A stretch of DNA of 64,000 nt, from the NCBI GenBank assembly GCA_900544765.1, contig UQWI01000011.1, positions 31,214 through 95,213 of the forward strand, given 5' to 3'. The notes below the pieces were generated by a model. It ran no database searches. It was not told the DNA's origin and saw only the letters and a program-made list of their open reading frames with translations. Numbering within the stretch: position 1 is the first letter of the stretch; every line of letters begins with the position of its first letter. Shown piece after piece: positions 36,497-45,051 of this stretch. The translations under genes were made by a program, and so were the position numbers. Source of the stretch: an uncultured Eubacteriales bacterium (GTDB taxonomy: Bacteria; Bacillota; Clostridia; Oscillospirales; Oscillospiraceae).

Positions 36497-37375
36497 ATGT
36501 CTCTGGGTATCAGAACAAATTTTGAGTACCACGTCCCCAAAAACCTGGACGAGGCCCTTGAGCTGCTTGCCGAATACGGCAGTGAGGCCAGGCCCATCGC
36601 AGGCGGCACCGATGTTATTCCCAAGATAAAGTCGGGCGTAATGGAGTTTTCTCATCTTGTAAGTCTCAAAGAGCTCGACGAGCTTCGCAGCACTTATATC
36701 GGCGAGGACGGGGCCCTCCACCTTGGCGCCTGCACGACTATCCGTGAAACCGAGGCCTTCCCGGGCGTGAAGGAGACCTGGCCGGCCCTTTGGGAGGCTA
36801 TGCACAGCATGGCTAACACCCAGGTCCGCAACCGCGGCACTGTTGTCGGCAACATCTGCAACGCCGTACCCAGCTGCGAGAACGGACCGGCGCTCATCGT
36901 CTACGGCGCGAGCGTCGTCATCAAGAAAAAGGGCGGCAGCAGGGTAGTGCCCATCACTGAGTTCTTCACCGGCGTGCTGCAGACTGTCGTTGAGCCCGAT
37001 GAGCTTGTCACCGAGATAATCATTCCCAAGCCTGCGGACGGCTCCAGCAGTACCTATTACAAGTACGCTCTGCGCAAGGCCCTCGACCTCGCCATGGTAG
37101 GCGTGGCGTCCTGCGTGCTGCTCGACAGCGAAGGCGTCGTCAAGGACGCCAAGATAGGTCTCGGCGCCGTCGCCGTGGTGCCCAAGCGCGCCTACAATGC
37201 CGAGGAGCTTATAGCGGGCAAGAAGCTCACCGAGGAGCTCATCGAAGAGGCCGCGGCCGTTGCCAGCCAGCAGGACTGCAAGCCCATAACAGATATTCGA
37301 GGCACTGCGGAATACCGCCGCGAGATGGTGCGGGTGCATGTGCGCGACGCACTGCGCTTGGCCGCCGGACTGTAA
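36497..37375 (+). CDS. molybdenum hydroxylase FAD-binding subunit (xanthine dehydrogenase family)
   Basis: 292-aa medium subunit (XdhB/CutM type). The FAD motifs are clear: PIAGGTDVIPKIKSG near residue 35 and TQVRNRGTVVGNICNAVPSC near 100. The ATG at 36497 has AGGTGA 5 nt upstream. The order FAD subunit, [2Fe-2S] subunit, Mo subunit is that of CO-dehydrogenase/xanthine-dehydrogenase-type operons. It passes electrons from the Fe-S subunit to the acceptor. Confidence 0.92.
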   Translation: MSLGIRTNFEYHVPKNLDEALELLAEYGSEARPIAGGTDVIPKIKSGVMEFSHLVSLKELDELRSTYIGEDGALHLGACTTIRETEAFPGVKETWPALWEAMHSMANTQVRNRGTVVGNICNAVPSCENGPALIVYGASVVIKKKGGSRVVPITEFFTGVLQTVVEPDELVTEIIIPKPADGSSSTYYKYALRKALDLAMVGVASCVLLDSEGVVKDAKIGLGAVAVVPKRAYNAEELIAGKKLTEELIEEAAAVASQQDCKPITDIRGTAEYRREMVRVHVRDALRLAAGL

Positions 37376-37390
37376 GGAGGAGAAATAGGA

Positions 37391-37888
37391 ATGAAACAGG
37401 TTATAACCCTCAGAGTTAACGGCACCGAATACACCCTTGCCGCCGAGCCGAACGCCACGCTGGCCGACGTGCTGCGCGAAGAGCTGCGCTTCACCGGCGT
37501 CAAGAAGGGCTGCGACGACGGCGAGTGCGGCGCGTGCAGCGTGCTGCTCGACAAGTGCAAGGTCATCCCCTCCTGCACTACGCTGGCCTGCGAGGTGCAG
37601 GGCCACGATATCACAACCGTCGAGGGCCTCAAGCAGGGCGACAAGCTCCACCCCGTGCAGCAGGCGTTTGTAGACTGCTTCGCAGTGCAGTGCGGCTTCT
37701 GCACTCCCGGCATGATAATGGCCACCTGCGCCCTCCTCATTGAGAACGACGATCCCACTGAAGATGAGATCCGCGACTACCTGCGCGGCAACATCTGCCG
37801 CTGCACCGGCTACGGCAAAATAATCGAGGCGGTCCAGGAGGCTGCCAGGAACATAAGAGCAGCAAAGGAGGCAGTTAACAATGGCTGA
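37391..37888 (+). CDS. molybdenum hydroxylase [2Fe-2S] subunit
   Basis: 165-aa small subunit with the two expected clusters: a plant-type [2Fe-2S] site (CDDGECGACSVLLDKCKVIPSC) in the N-terminal half, and the helical cluster with CGFCTPGMI and NICRCTGYG in the C-terminal half. GGAGG is present upstream. Its end overlaps the start of the Mo subunit by 8 nt. Confidence 0.95.
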   Translation: MKQVITLRVNGTEYTLAAEPNATLADVLREELRFTGVKKGCDDGECGACSVLLDKCKVIPSCTTLACEVQGHDITTVEGLKQGDKLHPVQQAFVDCFAVQCGFCTPGMIMATCALLIENDDPTEDEIRDYLRGNICRCTGYGKIIEAVQEAARNIRAAKEAVNNG

Positions 37889-40216
37889 TTACAAGGTCAT
37901 AGGCACAAGCCAGAAGCGCTACGACGCTGTTGAAAAGGTCACCGGCGCGGCCATATATTCCGGCGACATCAAGCCCGACCGCATGTGCTACGGACGCTTT
38001 GTCGCAAGCCCGCATGCGCACGCCAACATACTGAGCATCGACACCTCCGAGGCGGAGGCCATGCCCAATGTCGTCGGCATTATAACCGGCGCCGACGTCC
38101 CCGAGAAGCGCTACGGCGGCTATCTCCGCGACAGGCACATACTCTGCAAAAAGACCGTCCGCTTTGTCGGCGACTATGTCGCCCTCGTTGTGGCTACCGA
38201 CGAGGTCTCCGCAGCCAACGCAGCGGCCAAGGTCAAGGTCGAGTACGAGGTACTGCCCGCTATTTTCGACGTCGAGGATGCGGCGAGCTCCAACCCCTCC
38301 GTCATCGTACACCCCAACCTCTTCAACTACTCCGACACCGGCTTCCAGGGCGTCTCCGAATACGGCTGGGAACTCGACCGCCCGAACCAGTTCACCTCCT
38401 ACGTCCAGAAGAAGGGCGACATTGAAAAGGGCTTCGCCGAGTCCGACATTATAATCGAGAACCGCTACACCCTGCCTTTCGTCAGCCACTGCACCATGGA
38501 GACCCACCAGTGCGTCGTGGCTCCCCGTGCCGACGGCGGCCTCGACATCTGGGGCAGCGAGCAGAAGGGCGGCATAGCCAAGTACGAGATCGCCGAGGAC
38601 CTCGAAATCGACCCCGCGATGATACACTTCCACACCCCCTATCTGGGCGGCGGCTTCGGCGGCAAAACCGGTATCCCCATAATCGATGTCGCCTGCGTGG
38701 CAGCGCTCAAGTTCAAGCGCCCCGTCCGCATATCCCAGACCCGCGAGGAAAACTTCATCCAGGGCGGCCTGCGCGGTGCGGCCGTTATGAACATCAAGGA
38801 CGGCTACAAAAAGGACGGCACCCTCGTGTCCCGTTTCGTTGAGCTGCTCGCCAACTCCGGCGGCTACGCGGCCCACGCCACCATCCTCGTCATGTGCGCC
38901 GGCTTCGGCGGCACCGGAAACTACCGCTGCCCGAACCAGCTCGTCGTCAGCCGCGGCATATATACCAACCTGCCCATCAACGCGCCTTACCGCGCCCTCG
39001 GCTCCGAGTACTTCGTGGTCGCGATAGAGCGCAACATGGACGAGGCCGCCCGCAAGCTCGGCATAGGCCGCGACGAGATTCGTCTGAAGAACGTCCTGCG
39101 CGACGGCGACCGCGACGGCAACGACAAGGAAGTTTTCAACAACGCCTCCGAGTACTGCCTGAAGAAGGCCATTGAGGGCATCCATCTTGAGGAGCGCCGC
39201 GCCCCCGAGGGCCCGTGGCGTTTCGGCAAGAGCGTCTCCCTCGGCAACAAGTTCGTCGGCACCGAGGATGAGCAGGCACCGGCGCCCTCGTCAAGGTCAA
39301 CTGCGACGGCTCCGTCACTCTCTACAACGCCCACGTCGAGCTCGGCCAGGGCGCAAAGACAGTCGACGCCATGGCAGTTGCCGAAACGCTCAAAATGCCC
39401 TATGAGATGGTTCACGTCTTTTCCGGCGACAGCGAGCTCTGCCCGCACGACATGGGCACCTTCTGCAGCCGCGGCACCTTTGTCAACGGCAACGCCGCCA
39501 TCCTCGCGTCCCTCGACGCCAAGAAGAAGATACTCCACCTCGGCAGCAAGCACCTGAACGTCCCCGAAAAAGAGCTCGACCTTGAGAACATGGTGATTTT
39601 CGAGAAGGCCAATCCCGAAAACAGCATGAAGGTCAGCGAGCTGTTCTCCTTCGAGGGCGGCATAGAAGAAGGCGGCGACATCATCGGCGGCGCAACCTGG
39701 CACCATCCCTATGCCGGCGGCGTTCTCGAGATTCCGCGCGACACCTACTCCTACGGCTCCTGGGGCATGGAGGTCGGCGCCAACATCGAGACCGGCGAGG
39801 TCAAGATAACCAAGCTTATCGGCTGCTACGACGGCGGCACTATCGTCAACCCGACGGCTGCGGAGGCCCAGATAGAGGGCGCATTCTCCATGGGCTTCGG
39901 CCAGGCACTCTTTGAGCACGTTATGGTCAACGACCAGGGCAAGATGATAAACTGCTCCTTCCGCGACTACAAGGTGCCCACCTTCATGGACAGCCCGTCC
40001 ACCAAGATAATGGACATCAGCTTCGCCCCCGACAACCCGAACGAGTTCGGCCCGCACGGAGCAAAGGGTATCGGCGAGGTCTCCACCGTCCCCGTCCTGC
40101 CCGGCATAGCCAACGCCGTCTCCGACGCTATCGGCATCGAGCTCTACGACCTGCCCTTCACCCGCGAGACTATCGTCAACGCCATTAACGGCGTACACAG
40201 CGATTTCAAGGTGTAA
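37881..40216 (+). pseudogene. molybdenum hydroxylase Mo-cofactor subunit, frameshifted
   Basis: Large subunit of the same enzyme, about 778 aa if the frame is restored. The first frame runs from 37881 and is normal to NKFVGTEDE at about 39275; from there the family sequence continues one frame away (AGTGALVKVNCDGSVTLYN ... VELGQG) to the stop at 40216. Both halves carry active-site motifs: GGGFGGKTG near residue 257 in the first and the catalytic Glu in AKGIGE near the end of the second. No slippery heptamer is visible at the junction, so this is a one-base loss or a sequencing error rather than programmed shifting. As written, the first frame ends at 39557. Confidence 0.88.
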
Positions 40217-40242
40217 TTACAGTACCCAAAGCGTAGACAAAA

Positions 40243-40282
40243 GCGCCGGTATGCCTTCTCCGGCATGCCGGCGCAGTTTTTT
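40243..40282 (+). terminator. terminator after the molybdenum hydroxylase genes
   Basis: A 13-bp stem (GCGCCGGTATGCC with one G-T pair to GGCATGCCGGCGC), 6-nt loop, then AGTTTTTT. The next gene's AAGGAGG begins only about 4 nt after the T-run, with no room for a promoter between. Confidence 0.85.
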
Positions 40283-40297
40283 ATAAGGAGGATAACT

Positions 40298-41326
40298 ATG
40301 GCTAGAAAAATGAGAATCGCGGTATTCGGCGCGGCGGGCTTTGTGGCCTCGGTGTGCATCAAGACGCTGGTCGAGCGCGACGTGGAGATTGTTGCGGCTT
40401 TCGGCAGCAAGAACCACCTGCGCGAGGACCTCGGCGAGCTGCTCGGCCTGGGACGCATGGGAGTAATCCTTTCCCCGTCGACTGAGGACAACATCGCCAA
40501 GACGCTCGACCGCACCAAGCCCGACCTCGCGCTGGACTGCTCGCTCAACACAATACCCGACATCTACGACCACATCAAGCTCTGCATGGAGCGCGGCGTG
40601 AACGTCATGGCCGTCGGCGTGCAGTGCTACCAGCCCTGGCGCTCCGACCCGGAGCTCGCAAAGGAGATTGATGAAATAGGAAAGCGCACCGGCGCCACCT
40701 ACCTCGGCTCCGGCTCCGCGGAGCTGTGGCAGAGCCTGCCCCAGGTGCTCAGCGGCCTGTGCGGCAGCGTAAAAAAGATAAGCCTCGAGTTCATAGCCCT
40801 GCTGGACGGCTTCGGCGAGGAGTCCACCCTCGGCACGCCCTTCGCAAGCAAGCCGGAGGAGTGGGGCGTTGTTGAAAACAATCCCGAGCCCTCTCCCTGG
40901 GAGCCCATATCCCGCCTCATCCCCGAGAAGCTGGGACTGCATGTGGTGTCGCATGAGCAGAGCTACAAGGGCATAGCCGCCAAGAAGGATATGGCCCCTG
41001 CCGACCTCAAATACCCCATTCCCGCCGGTACGCTTGTCGGCTACGTCGACGTCAACACCGTGCACACTGCAGAGGGCATAGATGTGGAGACCATGTCCTG
41101 CTTCAAGTTCCGTGAGGGCGACCAGACTAACTCCTTCACCGTGCGTATAGAGGGCGAGCCGGGCTTCGAGATGGTCATCCCCGACTTCCACGGAGACGTG
41201 ACCACCAGCACCATCATGGTAAACCGCATCCCCGACGTCGTTAAGGCCCCGGGCGGCGTGATGATGGTAAACGCTCTGCCCATGATTTCCTATCACGGCA
41301 GCGCCGCCTACGAGCTGGAGGACTGA
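40298..41326 (+). CDS. DapB/2,4-diaminopentanoate-dehydrogenase-like NAD(P)-binding oxidoreductase, copy 1
   Basis: 342-aa protein with an N-terminal Rossmann domain (MRIAVFGAAGFVASVCIKTL) and a dihydrodipicolinate-reductase-like C-terminal half; the segment VRIEGEPGFEMVIPDFHG, then STIMVNRIPDVV, is shared with the next gene. The ATG at 40298 has AAGGAGG 7 nt upstream. Known relatives include 2,4-diaminopentanoate dehydrogenase of ornithine fermentation, but the substrate here is unknown. It is followed 1 nt later by its paralogue. Confidence 0.75.
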   Translation: MARKMRIAVFGAAGFVASVCIKTLVERDVEIVAAFGSKNHLREDLGELLGLGRMGVILSPSTEDNIAKTLDRTKPDLALDCSLNTIPDIYDHIKLCMERGVNVMAVGVQCYQPWRSDPELAKEIDEIGKRTGATYLGSGSAELWQSLPQVLSGLCGSVKKISLEFIALLDGFGEESTLGTPFASKPEEWGVVENNPEPSPWEPISRLIPEKLGLHVVSHEQSYKGIAAKKDMAPADLKYPIPAGTLVGYVDVNTVHTAEGIDVETMSCFKFREGDQTNSFTVRIEGEPGFEMVIPDFHGDVTTSTIMVNRIPDVVKAPGGVMMVNALPMISYHGSAAYELED

Positions 41327-41327
41327 C

Positions 41328-42392
41328 ATGGAAAACTCACTGAAAAGACCCATACGGGCTGTTCTCTTCGGCGTCGGCGTCACCGGGCGCGAGCTGATTG
41401 CGCGGCTGCCTGAACGCGGCGTGGAGCTCACCGGTGTGTTCGCCAGGAGCAGCCACATAGGCGAGGACAGCGGCCTTGTTGCCGGCTGCGCGGCAAACGG
41501 CGTCAAGGTCAGCCCCTCCGACGACGCTTCCATAAGGGCGGTGCTGTCCGAGACGAAGCCCGACCTCGCAATAATATGCACCACCGACGACCTGCCGACA
41601 TTGATGCCGCTCATTAAGCCCTGCGTGGAGTGCGGCGTGAACGTGCTCTCGTCCTCGGGACTGCTGTACTATCCCTACGGAATTTACCCGGAGGGCTCCG
41701 TGGAACTCGACGAGCTGGCCAAGGCCAACGGCGTCACGGTTTTCGCCAGCGGCATACAGGACGTGTTCTTTACCAGCCTTGTCACCGTGCTCACCGGCGC
41801 GTGCTACAGCATAAAATCCGTAACGCTCACCGACCTTGCCACGATAGACAGGTTCGACTTCTGGCCCGTGTTCGGCATCGGCAAGACCAAGGAGGAGTAC
41901 GAGGAGTATTTGAAGGCGCATCCCGTGGACGAGGCCCATGCCTACAGCCATCTGGCCATCGCCACGAATGCCACGGTCGCCGCCCTCGGCCTCACGGCTG
42001 TCGCCCAGCACGATGGGCTGGAGATACTTTACACGGACGAGGACACCTACAACGCCTATCGTGACCTCCACATCAAAAAGGGCTGCGTTATAGGCAAAAA
42101 CGAGACAACTGTCATTGAGACTGCTGAAGGAATCACCTTCAGGTGCGAGTTCATCTCCAAGATGGCCGAAGAGCACAAGGGTGAGACCGGCAACCTGAAC
42201 CGCATAGTCGTGGAGGGAGAGCCCAACCTCGACCTTGTCACCACCGACAAGCACGGCGAAATGACCACTACGGCCTCCATGCTCAACCGCATACCGGACG
42301 TGCTCAACGCCGGTCCCGGACTGAAAACCGTGGCGGACCTCAGTATGCCGTACCTGAAAGTCAAGCCCCTGGGAGATTACCTTGAGGCCTGA
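41328..42392 (+). CDS. DapB/2,4-diaminopentanoate-dehydrogenase-like NAD(P)-binding oxidoreductase, copy 2
   Basis: 354-aa paralogue of the preceding gene, diverged strongly. Glycine motif LFGVGVTGRELIARL at about 14-28; the C-terminal signature IVVEGEPNLDLVTTDKHG and ASMLNRIPDVLNAGPG lines up with copy 1. The tandem suggests two subunits of a hetero-oligomer or two steps on related amino compounds. Downstream is an MFS transporter that may import the substrate. Confidence 0.75.
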   Translation: MENSLKRPIRAVLFGVGVTGRELIARLPERGVELTGVFARSSHIGEDSGLVAGCAANGVKVSPSDDASIRAVLSETKPDLAIICTTDDLPTLMPLIKPCVECGVNVLSSSGLLYYPYGIYPEGSVELDELAKANGVTVFASGIQDVFFTSLVTVLTGACYSIKSVTLTDLATIDRFDFWPVFGIGKTKEEYEEYLKAHPVDEAHAYSHLAIATNATVAALGLTAVAQHDGLEILYTDEDTYNAYRDLHIKKGCVIGKNETTVIETAEGITFRCEFISKMAEEHKGETGNLNRIVVEGEPNLDLVTTDKHGEMTTTASMLNRIPDVLNAGPGLKTVADLSMPYLKVKPLGDYLEA

Positions 42393-42414
42393 TATCGGAG
42401 AGAGATTACCGGCA

Positions 42415-42466
42415 GGGCAGCACAGGCGCAAATGTAAATAACCACTTGTAACAGCATGTGCTGCCC
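42415..42466 (+). other. stem-loop in the leader of the MFS gene
   Basis: GGGCAGCACA (42415-42424) pairs perfectly with TGTGCTGCCC (42457-42466) across a 32-nt loop, about 70 nt upstream of the transporter start. No T-run follows. It may be a regulatory leader or an operator with distant arms. Confidence 0.4.
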
Positions 42467-42535
42467 GATTTGATAAAAATACTTAGTTGCCTATTTGACG
42501 ACAAAGTATGCGACCGTACCGAAAGGATGGTATCA

Positions 42536-43717
42536 ATGCAAACTAAATTGAAACACCCTAACCTGACAATATTCGCGCTGCTGCTCTCGTCGTTCATGAC
42601 TTCCGCAGACACGATGGTGCTGCAGCCGATAATCGACCTGCTGGCAACCGACGTGTTCCCGGAGTACGGCTACTCCATGTCAGCCATGATAATGAACATA
42701 TCGGCCATAGCTCTTGCGGTTATCTCCGTGGCTTCCGGAGCGCTGGTGCGTTTCGGCAAGAAGCGCCTGATAATCCTCGGCACGATTTTCTTCACCGTCG
42801 GCGGCGTGGCGGGCTCGTTCATCACGAACATATATTACATATGGTTTACCCGCCTGTTTGAGGGCTTCGGAGCCGGCCTGGTTATGACCGTTTCGCTCAT
42901 GATGATACCCCAAATCTTCACCGATCAGGCCAGGGTTGACAAGATTATGGGCTACAACGGCATACTTATGGCGCTGTTCTCCGGCATCATCACCTTCACC
43001 TCGGGCTATCTGGCGCTGGTGAGCTGGAAGCTGCCGTTTATGTACTATCTGGTCGGCGTCGTAATTCTCGTATTTCAGGTGCTGTATATACCCGACGACA
43101 GAAAGGAACTCGCCGCAGAGGGCGGAGCACCGGCAAAGTCCCATATCTCCAAGGCAGGCGTCATGCACGCTATAAGCGGACTTGCTTTTGGACTTTTCAC
43201 CAGCTTCTTCTTCGTGTGCATCTCCGGCGTGCTGGCCGAAAACGGCGTGGGCGACGCCTCCATGGCGGGTACGGCCTCGACCTTCAACACGATAGGTTCT
43301 TTTATCAGCGGCTTCTTCTTTGCCTACCTGTTTGGAAAGCTCAAGGACTATTCCTTCACAGTGTTCTATCTGTTTATGATAGTGGCGTGGGCCGGACTGC
43401 TGAACACCAGCAACGCCATAATGGTTTACTTTGCCGCCTTCGTAAACGGCATCGGCTGGAACCTGTTTTTCTCCGGCTATCTGGCCAAGGTTTCCATGAT
43501 ATCCGACGAGGGTTCCGTGGAGGCCAATATGGCCCTGGCAAACGGTGTGTTCTATATAGGACAGTTCCTGACGCCCTTTGCGATGACCGCCATAACCGCT
43601 ATTTCCGGCAACACCAGCCCGGTCTTTGCGATGAAGGTTGTCTGGGTCATTCTGGCCATACTCGCCGTGCTGCATCTGATATCCGCGATTACTTCCAGCA
43701 AGAAGCAGAAAGCGTAA
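42536..43717 (+). CDS. MFS transporter
   Basis: 393-aa major facilitator with about 12 hydrophobic segments and the loop motif GALVRFGKKRLIILG (G-x-x-x-x-x-G-x-K/R). The ATG at 42536 is chosen for AAAGGAT upstream; ATGs at 42527 and 42458 are alternatives with weaker support. Position after the molybdenum hydroxylase and the two reductase-like genes suggests substrate uptake for that pathway. Confidence 0.85.
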   Translation: MQTKLKHPNLTIFALLLSSFMTSADTMVLQPIIDLLATDVFPEYGYSMSAMIMNISAIALAVISVASGALVRFGKKRLIILGTIFFTVGGVAGSFITNIYYIWFTRLFEGFGAGLVMTVSLMMIPQIFTDQARVDKIMGYNGILMALFSGIITFTSGYLALVSWKLPFMYYLVGVVILVFQVLYIPDDRKELAAEGGAPAKSHISKAGVMHAISGLAFGLFTSFFFVCISGVLAENGVGDASMAGTASTFNTIGSFISGFFFAYLFGKLKDYSFTVFYLFMIVAWAGLLNTSNAIMVYFAAFVNGIGWNLFFSGYLAKVSMISDEGSVEANMALANGVFYIGQFLTPFAMTAITAISGNTSPVFAMKVVWVILAILAVLHLISAITSSKKQKA

Positions 43718-43792
43718 GAGCTGAGATGGGCTTCCCTGAGATATAAGTACGGGATACCTACATTAAAGAAGTTATCCGCAACCGGATACACC

Positions 43793-43828
43793 GACCTCCT
43801 GTTTTGAGTTCAAAACAGGAGGTCATTT
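43793..43828. terminator. terminator after the MFS gene
   Basis: A perfect 15-bp stem (GACCTCCTGTTTTGA and complement) with a 2-nt apparent loop, followed by ATTTTAAT. It closes the catabolic region. Confidence 0.8.
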
Positions 43829-44088
43829 TAATGCGTATAACCGTGTGGCAGTAAAGTCGGGTTTCAAATACAATACCGCCTTGGCCGGCCGTAGGCGGGT
43901 GTTGTTTGTGGATTTTTTCTTCCCTGTTTACGGTGGAAACTTTTCGCGTGCGCTCTTCGTCTCTACAGGCAAATAGCTGTGACGGGAGGGGGCGGCAAAA
44001 TCGAGCAACCAAAACTTTGAATTGTAAAGTGCAGGCGGATTGCCTGCCAAAACAACACATCTATATCATGGTTACAAGGAGAAGTAAA
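43829..44088. other. intergenic region without recognised gene
   Basis: About 260 nt between the terminator and the stalk-domain gene. A T-rich stretch and GCAAA-containing segments recall riboswitch leaders, but no known class could be matched. It presumably holds the promoter of the next gene; I see no clear -35/-10 pair. Confidence 0.5.
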
Positions 44089-45051
44089 ATGAAACGTACA
44101 CTACAGAAAGTGTTCTCTCTGCTCCTGTGCGCAGCTATCCTGGTTGCGCCAGCCTTTGCCGCCGGGGAGAGCGGTGAAAGCGCCGACGAAACCGGGCCCG
44201 TCACGGTATGGGGGACTCTCACCTGGCTCGATGACGGCGGACTGCTGCTGCAAAACGACTCGGAGACGTCGATTAACGAAGTCATACTGCACGGGGAATC
44301 CATCATCTGCCTGGACGCCGTCACAGGGGAGCCCATAGATATAAAGAGCCTGAAGGACGGGGATACGGTCTACGCCTGGGTAAGCCCTGTTATGACCATG
44401 AGCCTGCCCCCGCACGCTACGGCGTATCTCATACTGGGCAACATACCGGCGGATTACCGCGTCCCCATGTATTATGAAATCGCGGCTGCAAATGTCACCG
44501 GCACTGACAGCGACACCCAGATGCCTACCTCGGTGGAGCTGACCGCTGCGGGCGGCGTCGTTTTCACTGTGACCGACGAGGCCACTCTGACGCCCTATCT
44601 GACCAAGAACGTTGTCACGCTGGGGGACCTGGTTCCCGGCACCCGTGTCCTGGTCTGGTCCAACAGCCGCGGCGAGGCCGAGCGGGTTCTGGTGTTTCCC
44701 TATGAGTACCGCGCTTATATCTCCCTCTCCGAGGATGGCGGCGTTTCCGTCAGCGGGCAGGCAGTTGAACAGGCCGCCAAGACCACTGAAGACGGAACCG
44801 TCCTTCTTCCTATCCGCGCCATATCCGAGGCCCTGGGCCTGTCCGTGAGTTGGGATCCGGAGACCGGCGTAACAGTTGCCGCCGGCGGCAGCGAGACAGC
44901 GCAGACCATATTCGTCGCCAAGCCCGACGGGGCTATTACCGGCGTAAATGCGGATGGGAGTACCTATGAATGTTTCATATTAGGAAAACACACTGCCAGA
45001 AATGGTGTGGCGGGCATTAGCCCGCCGCGGCGGGAATTTCAGAAATGTTAA
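44089..45051 (+). CDS. secreted protein with copper-amine-oxidase-like stalk domain, 3' end altered by element insertion
   Basis: 320-aa protein. Signal peptide MKRTLQKVFSLLLCAAILV...AFA, then an unknown extracellular part of about 210 residues, and a copper-amine-oxidase N-terminal type domain (VLLPIRAISEALGLSVSWDPETGVTV) at about 240-265, usually a cell-surface stalk. The ATG at 44089 follows AAGGAG. The last about 20 codons run into the sequence beside the recombinase and overlap its stop region (45017), so the true C-terminus was probably cut off by integration. It is the chromosomal side of the left junction. Confidence 0.75.
   Translation: MKRTLQKVFSLLLCAAILVAPAFAAGESGESADETGPVTVWGTLTWLDDGGLLLQNDSETSINEVILHGESIICLDAVTGEPIDIKSLKDGDTVYAWVSPVMTMSLPPHATAYLILGNIPADYRVPMYYEIAAANVTGTDSDTQMPTSVELTAAGGVVFTVTDEATLTPYLTKNVVTLGDLVPGTRVLVWSNSRGEAERVLVFPYEYRAYISLSEDGGVSVSGQAVEQAAKTTEDGTVLLPIRAISEALGLSVSWDPETGVTVAAGGSETAQTIFVAKPDGAITGVNADGSTYECFILGKHTARNGVAGISPPRREFQKC
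44989..45009. other. candidate left attachment site
   Basis: CACAC (44989-44993) and GTGTG (45005-45009) form a quasi-palindrome around position 44999, just where the host gene appears to be cut. Large serine recombinases use short quasi-palindromic sites with a 2-bp core. The right junction is needed to confirm it. Confidence 0.3.

Noticed and set aside
39255..39300. Programmed -1 frameshifting in the hydroxylase large subunit.
   Set aside because: No X-XXY-YYZ slippery heptamer or following stem-loop was found, and the family does not use frameshifting.
37875..40198. Long - strand frames opposite the molybdenum hydroxylase genes.
   Set aside because: The + strand frames contain clear family motifs; the - strand frames are antisense shadows of GC-rich coding.
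43829..44088. A cyclic di-GMP (GEMM)-like riboswitch suggested by AGGCAAA and GGCAAAA segments.
   Set aside because: The conserved GEMM core and pairing order could not be laid out; resemblance is limited to short strings.
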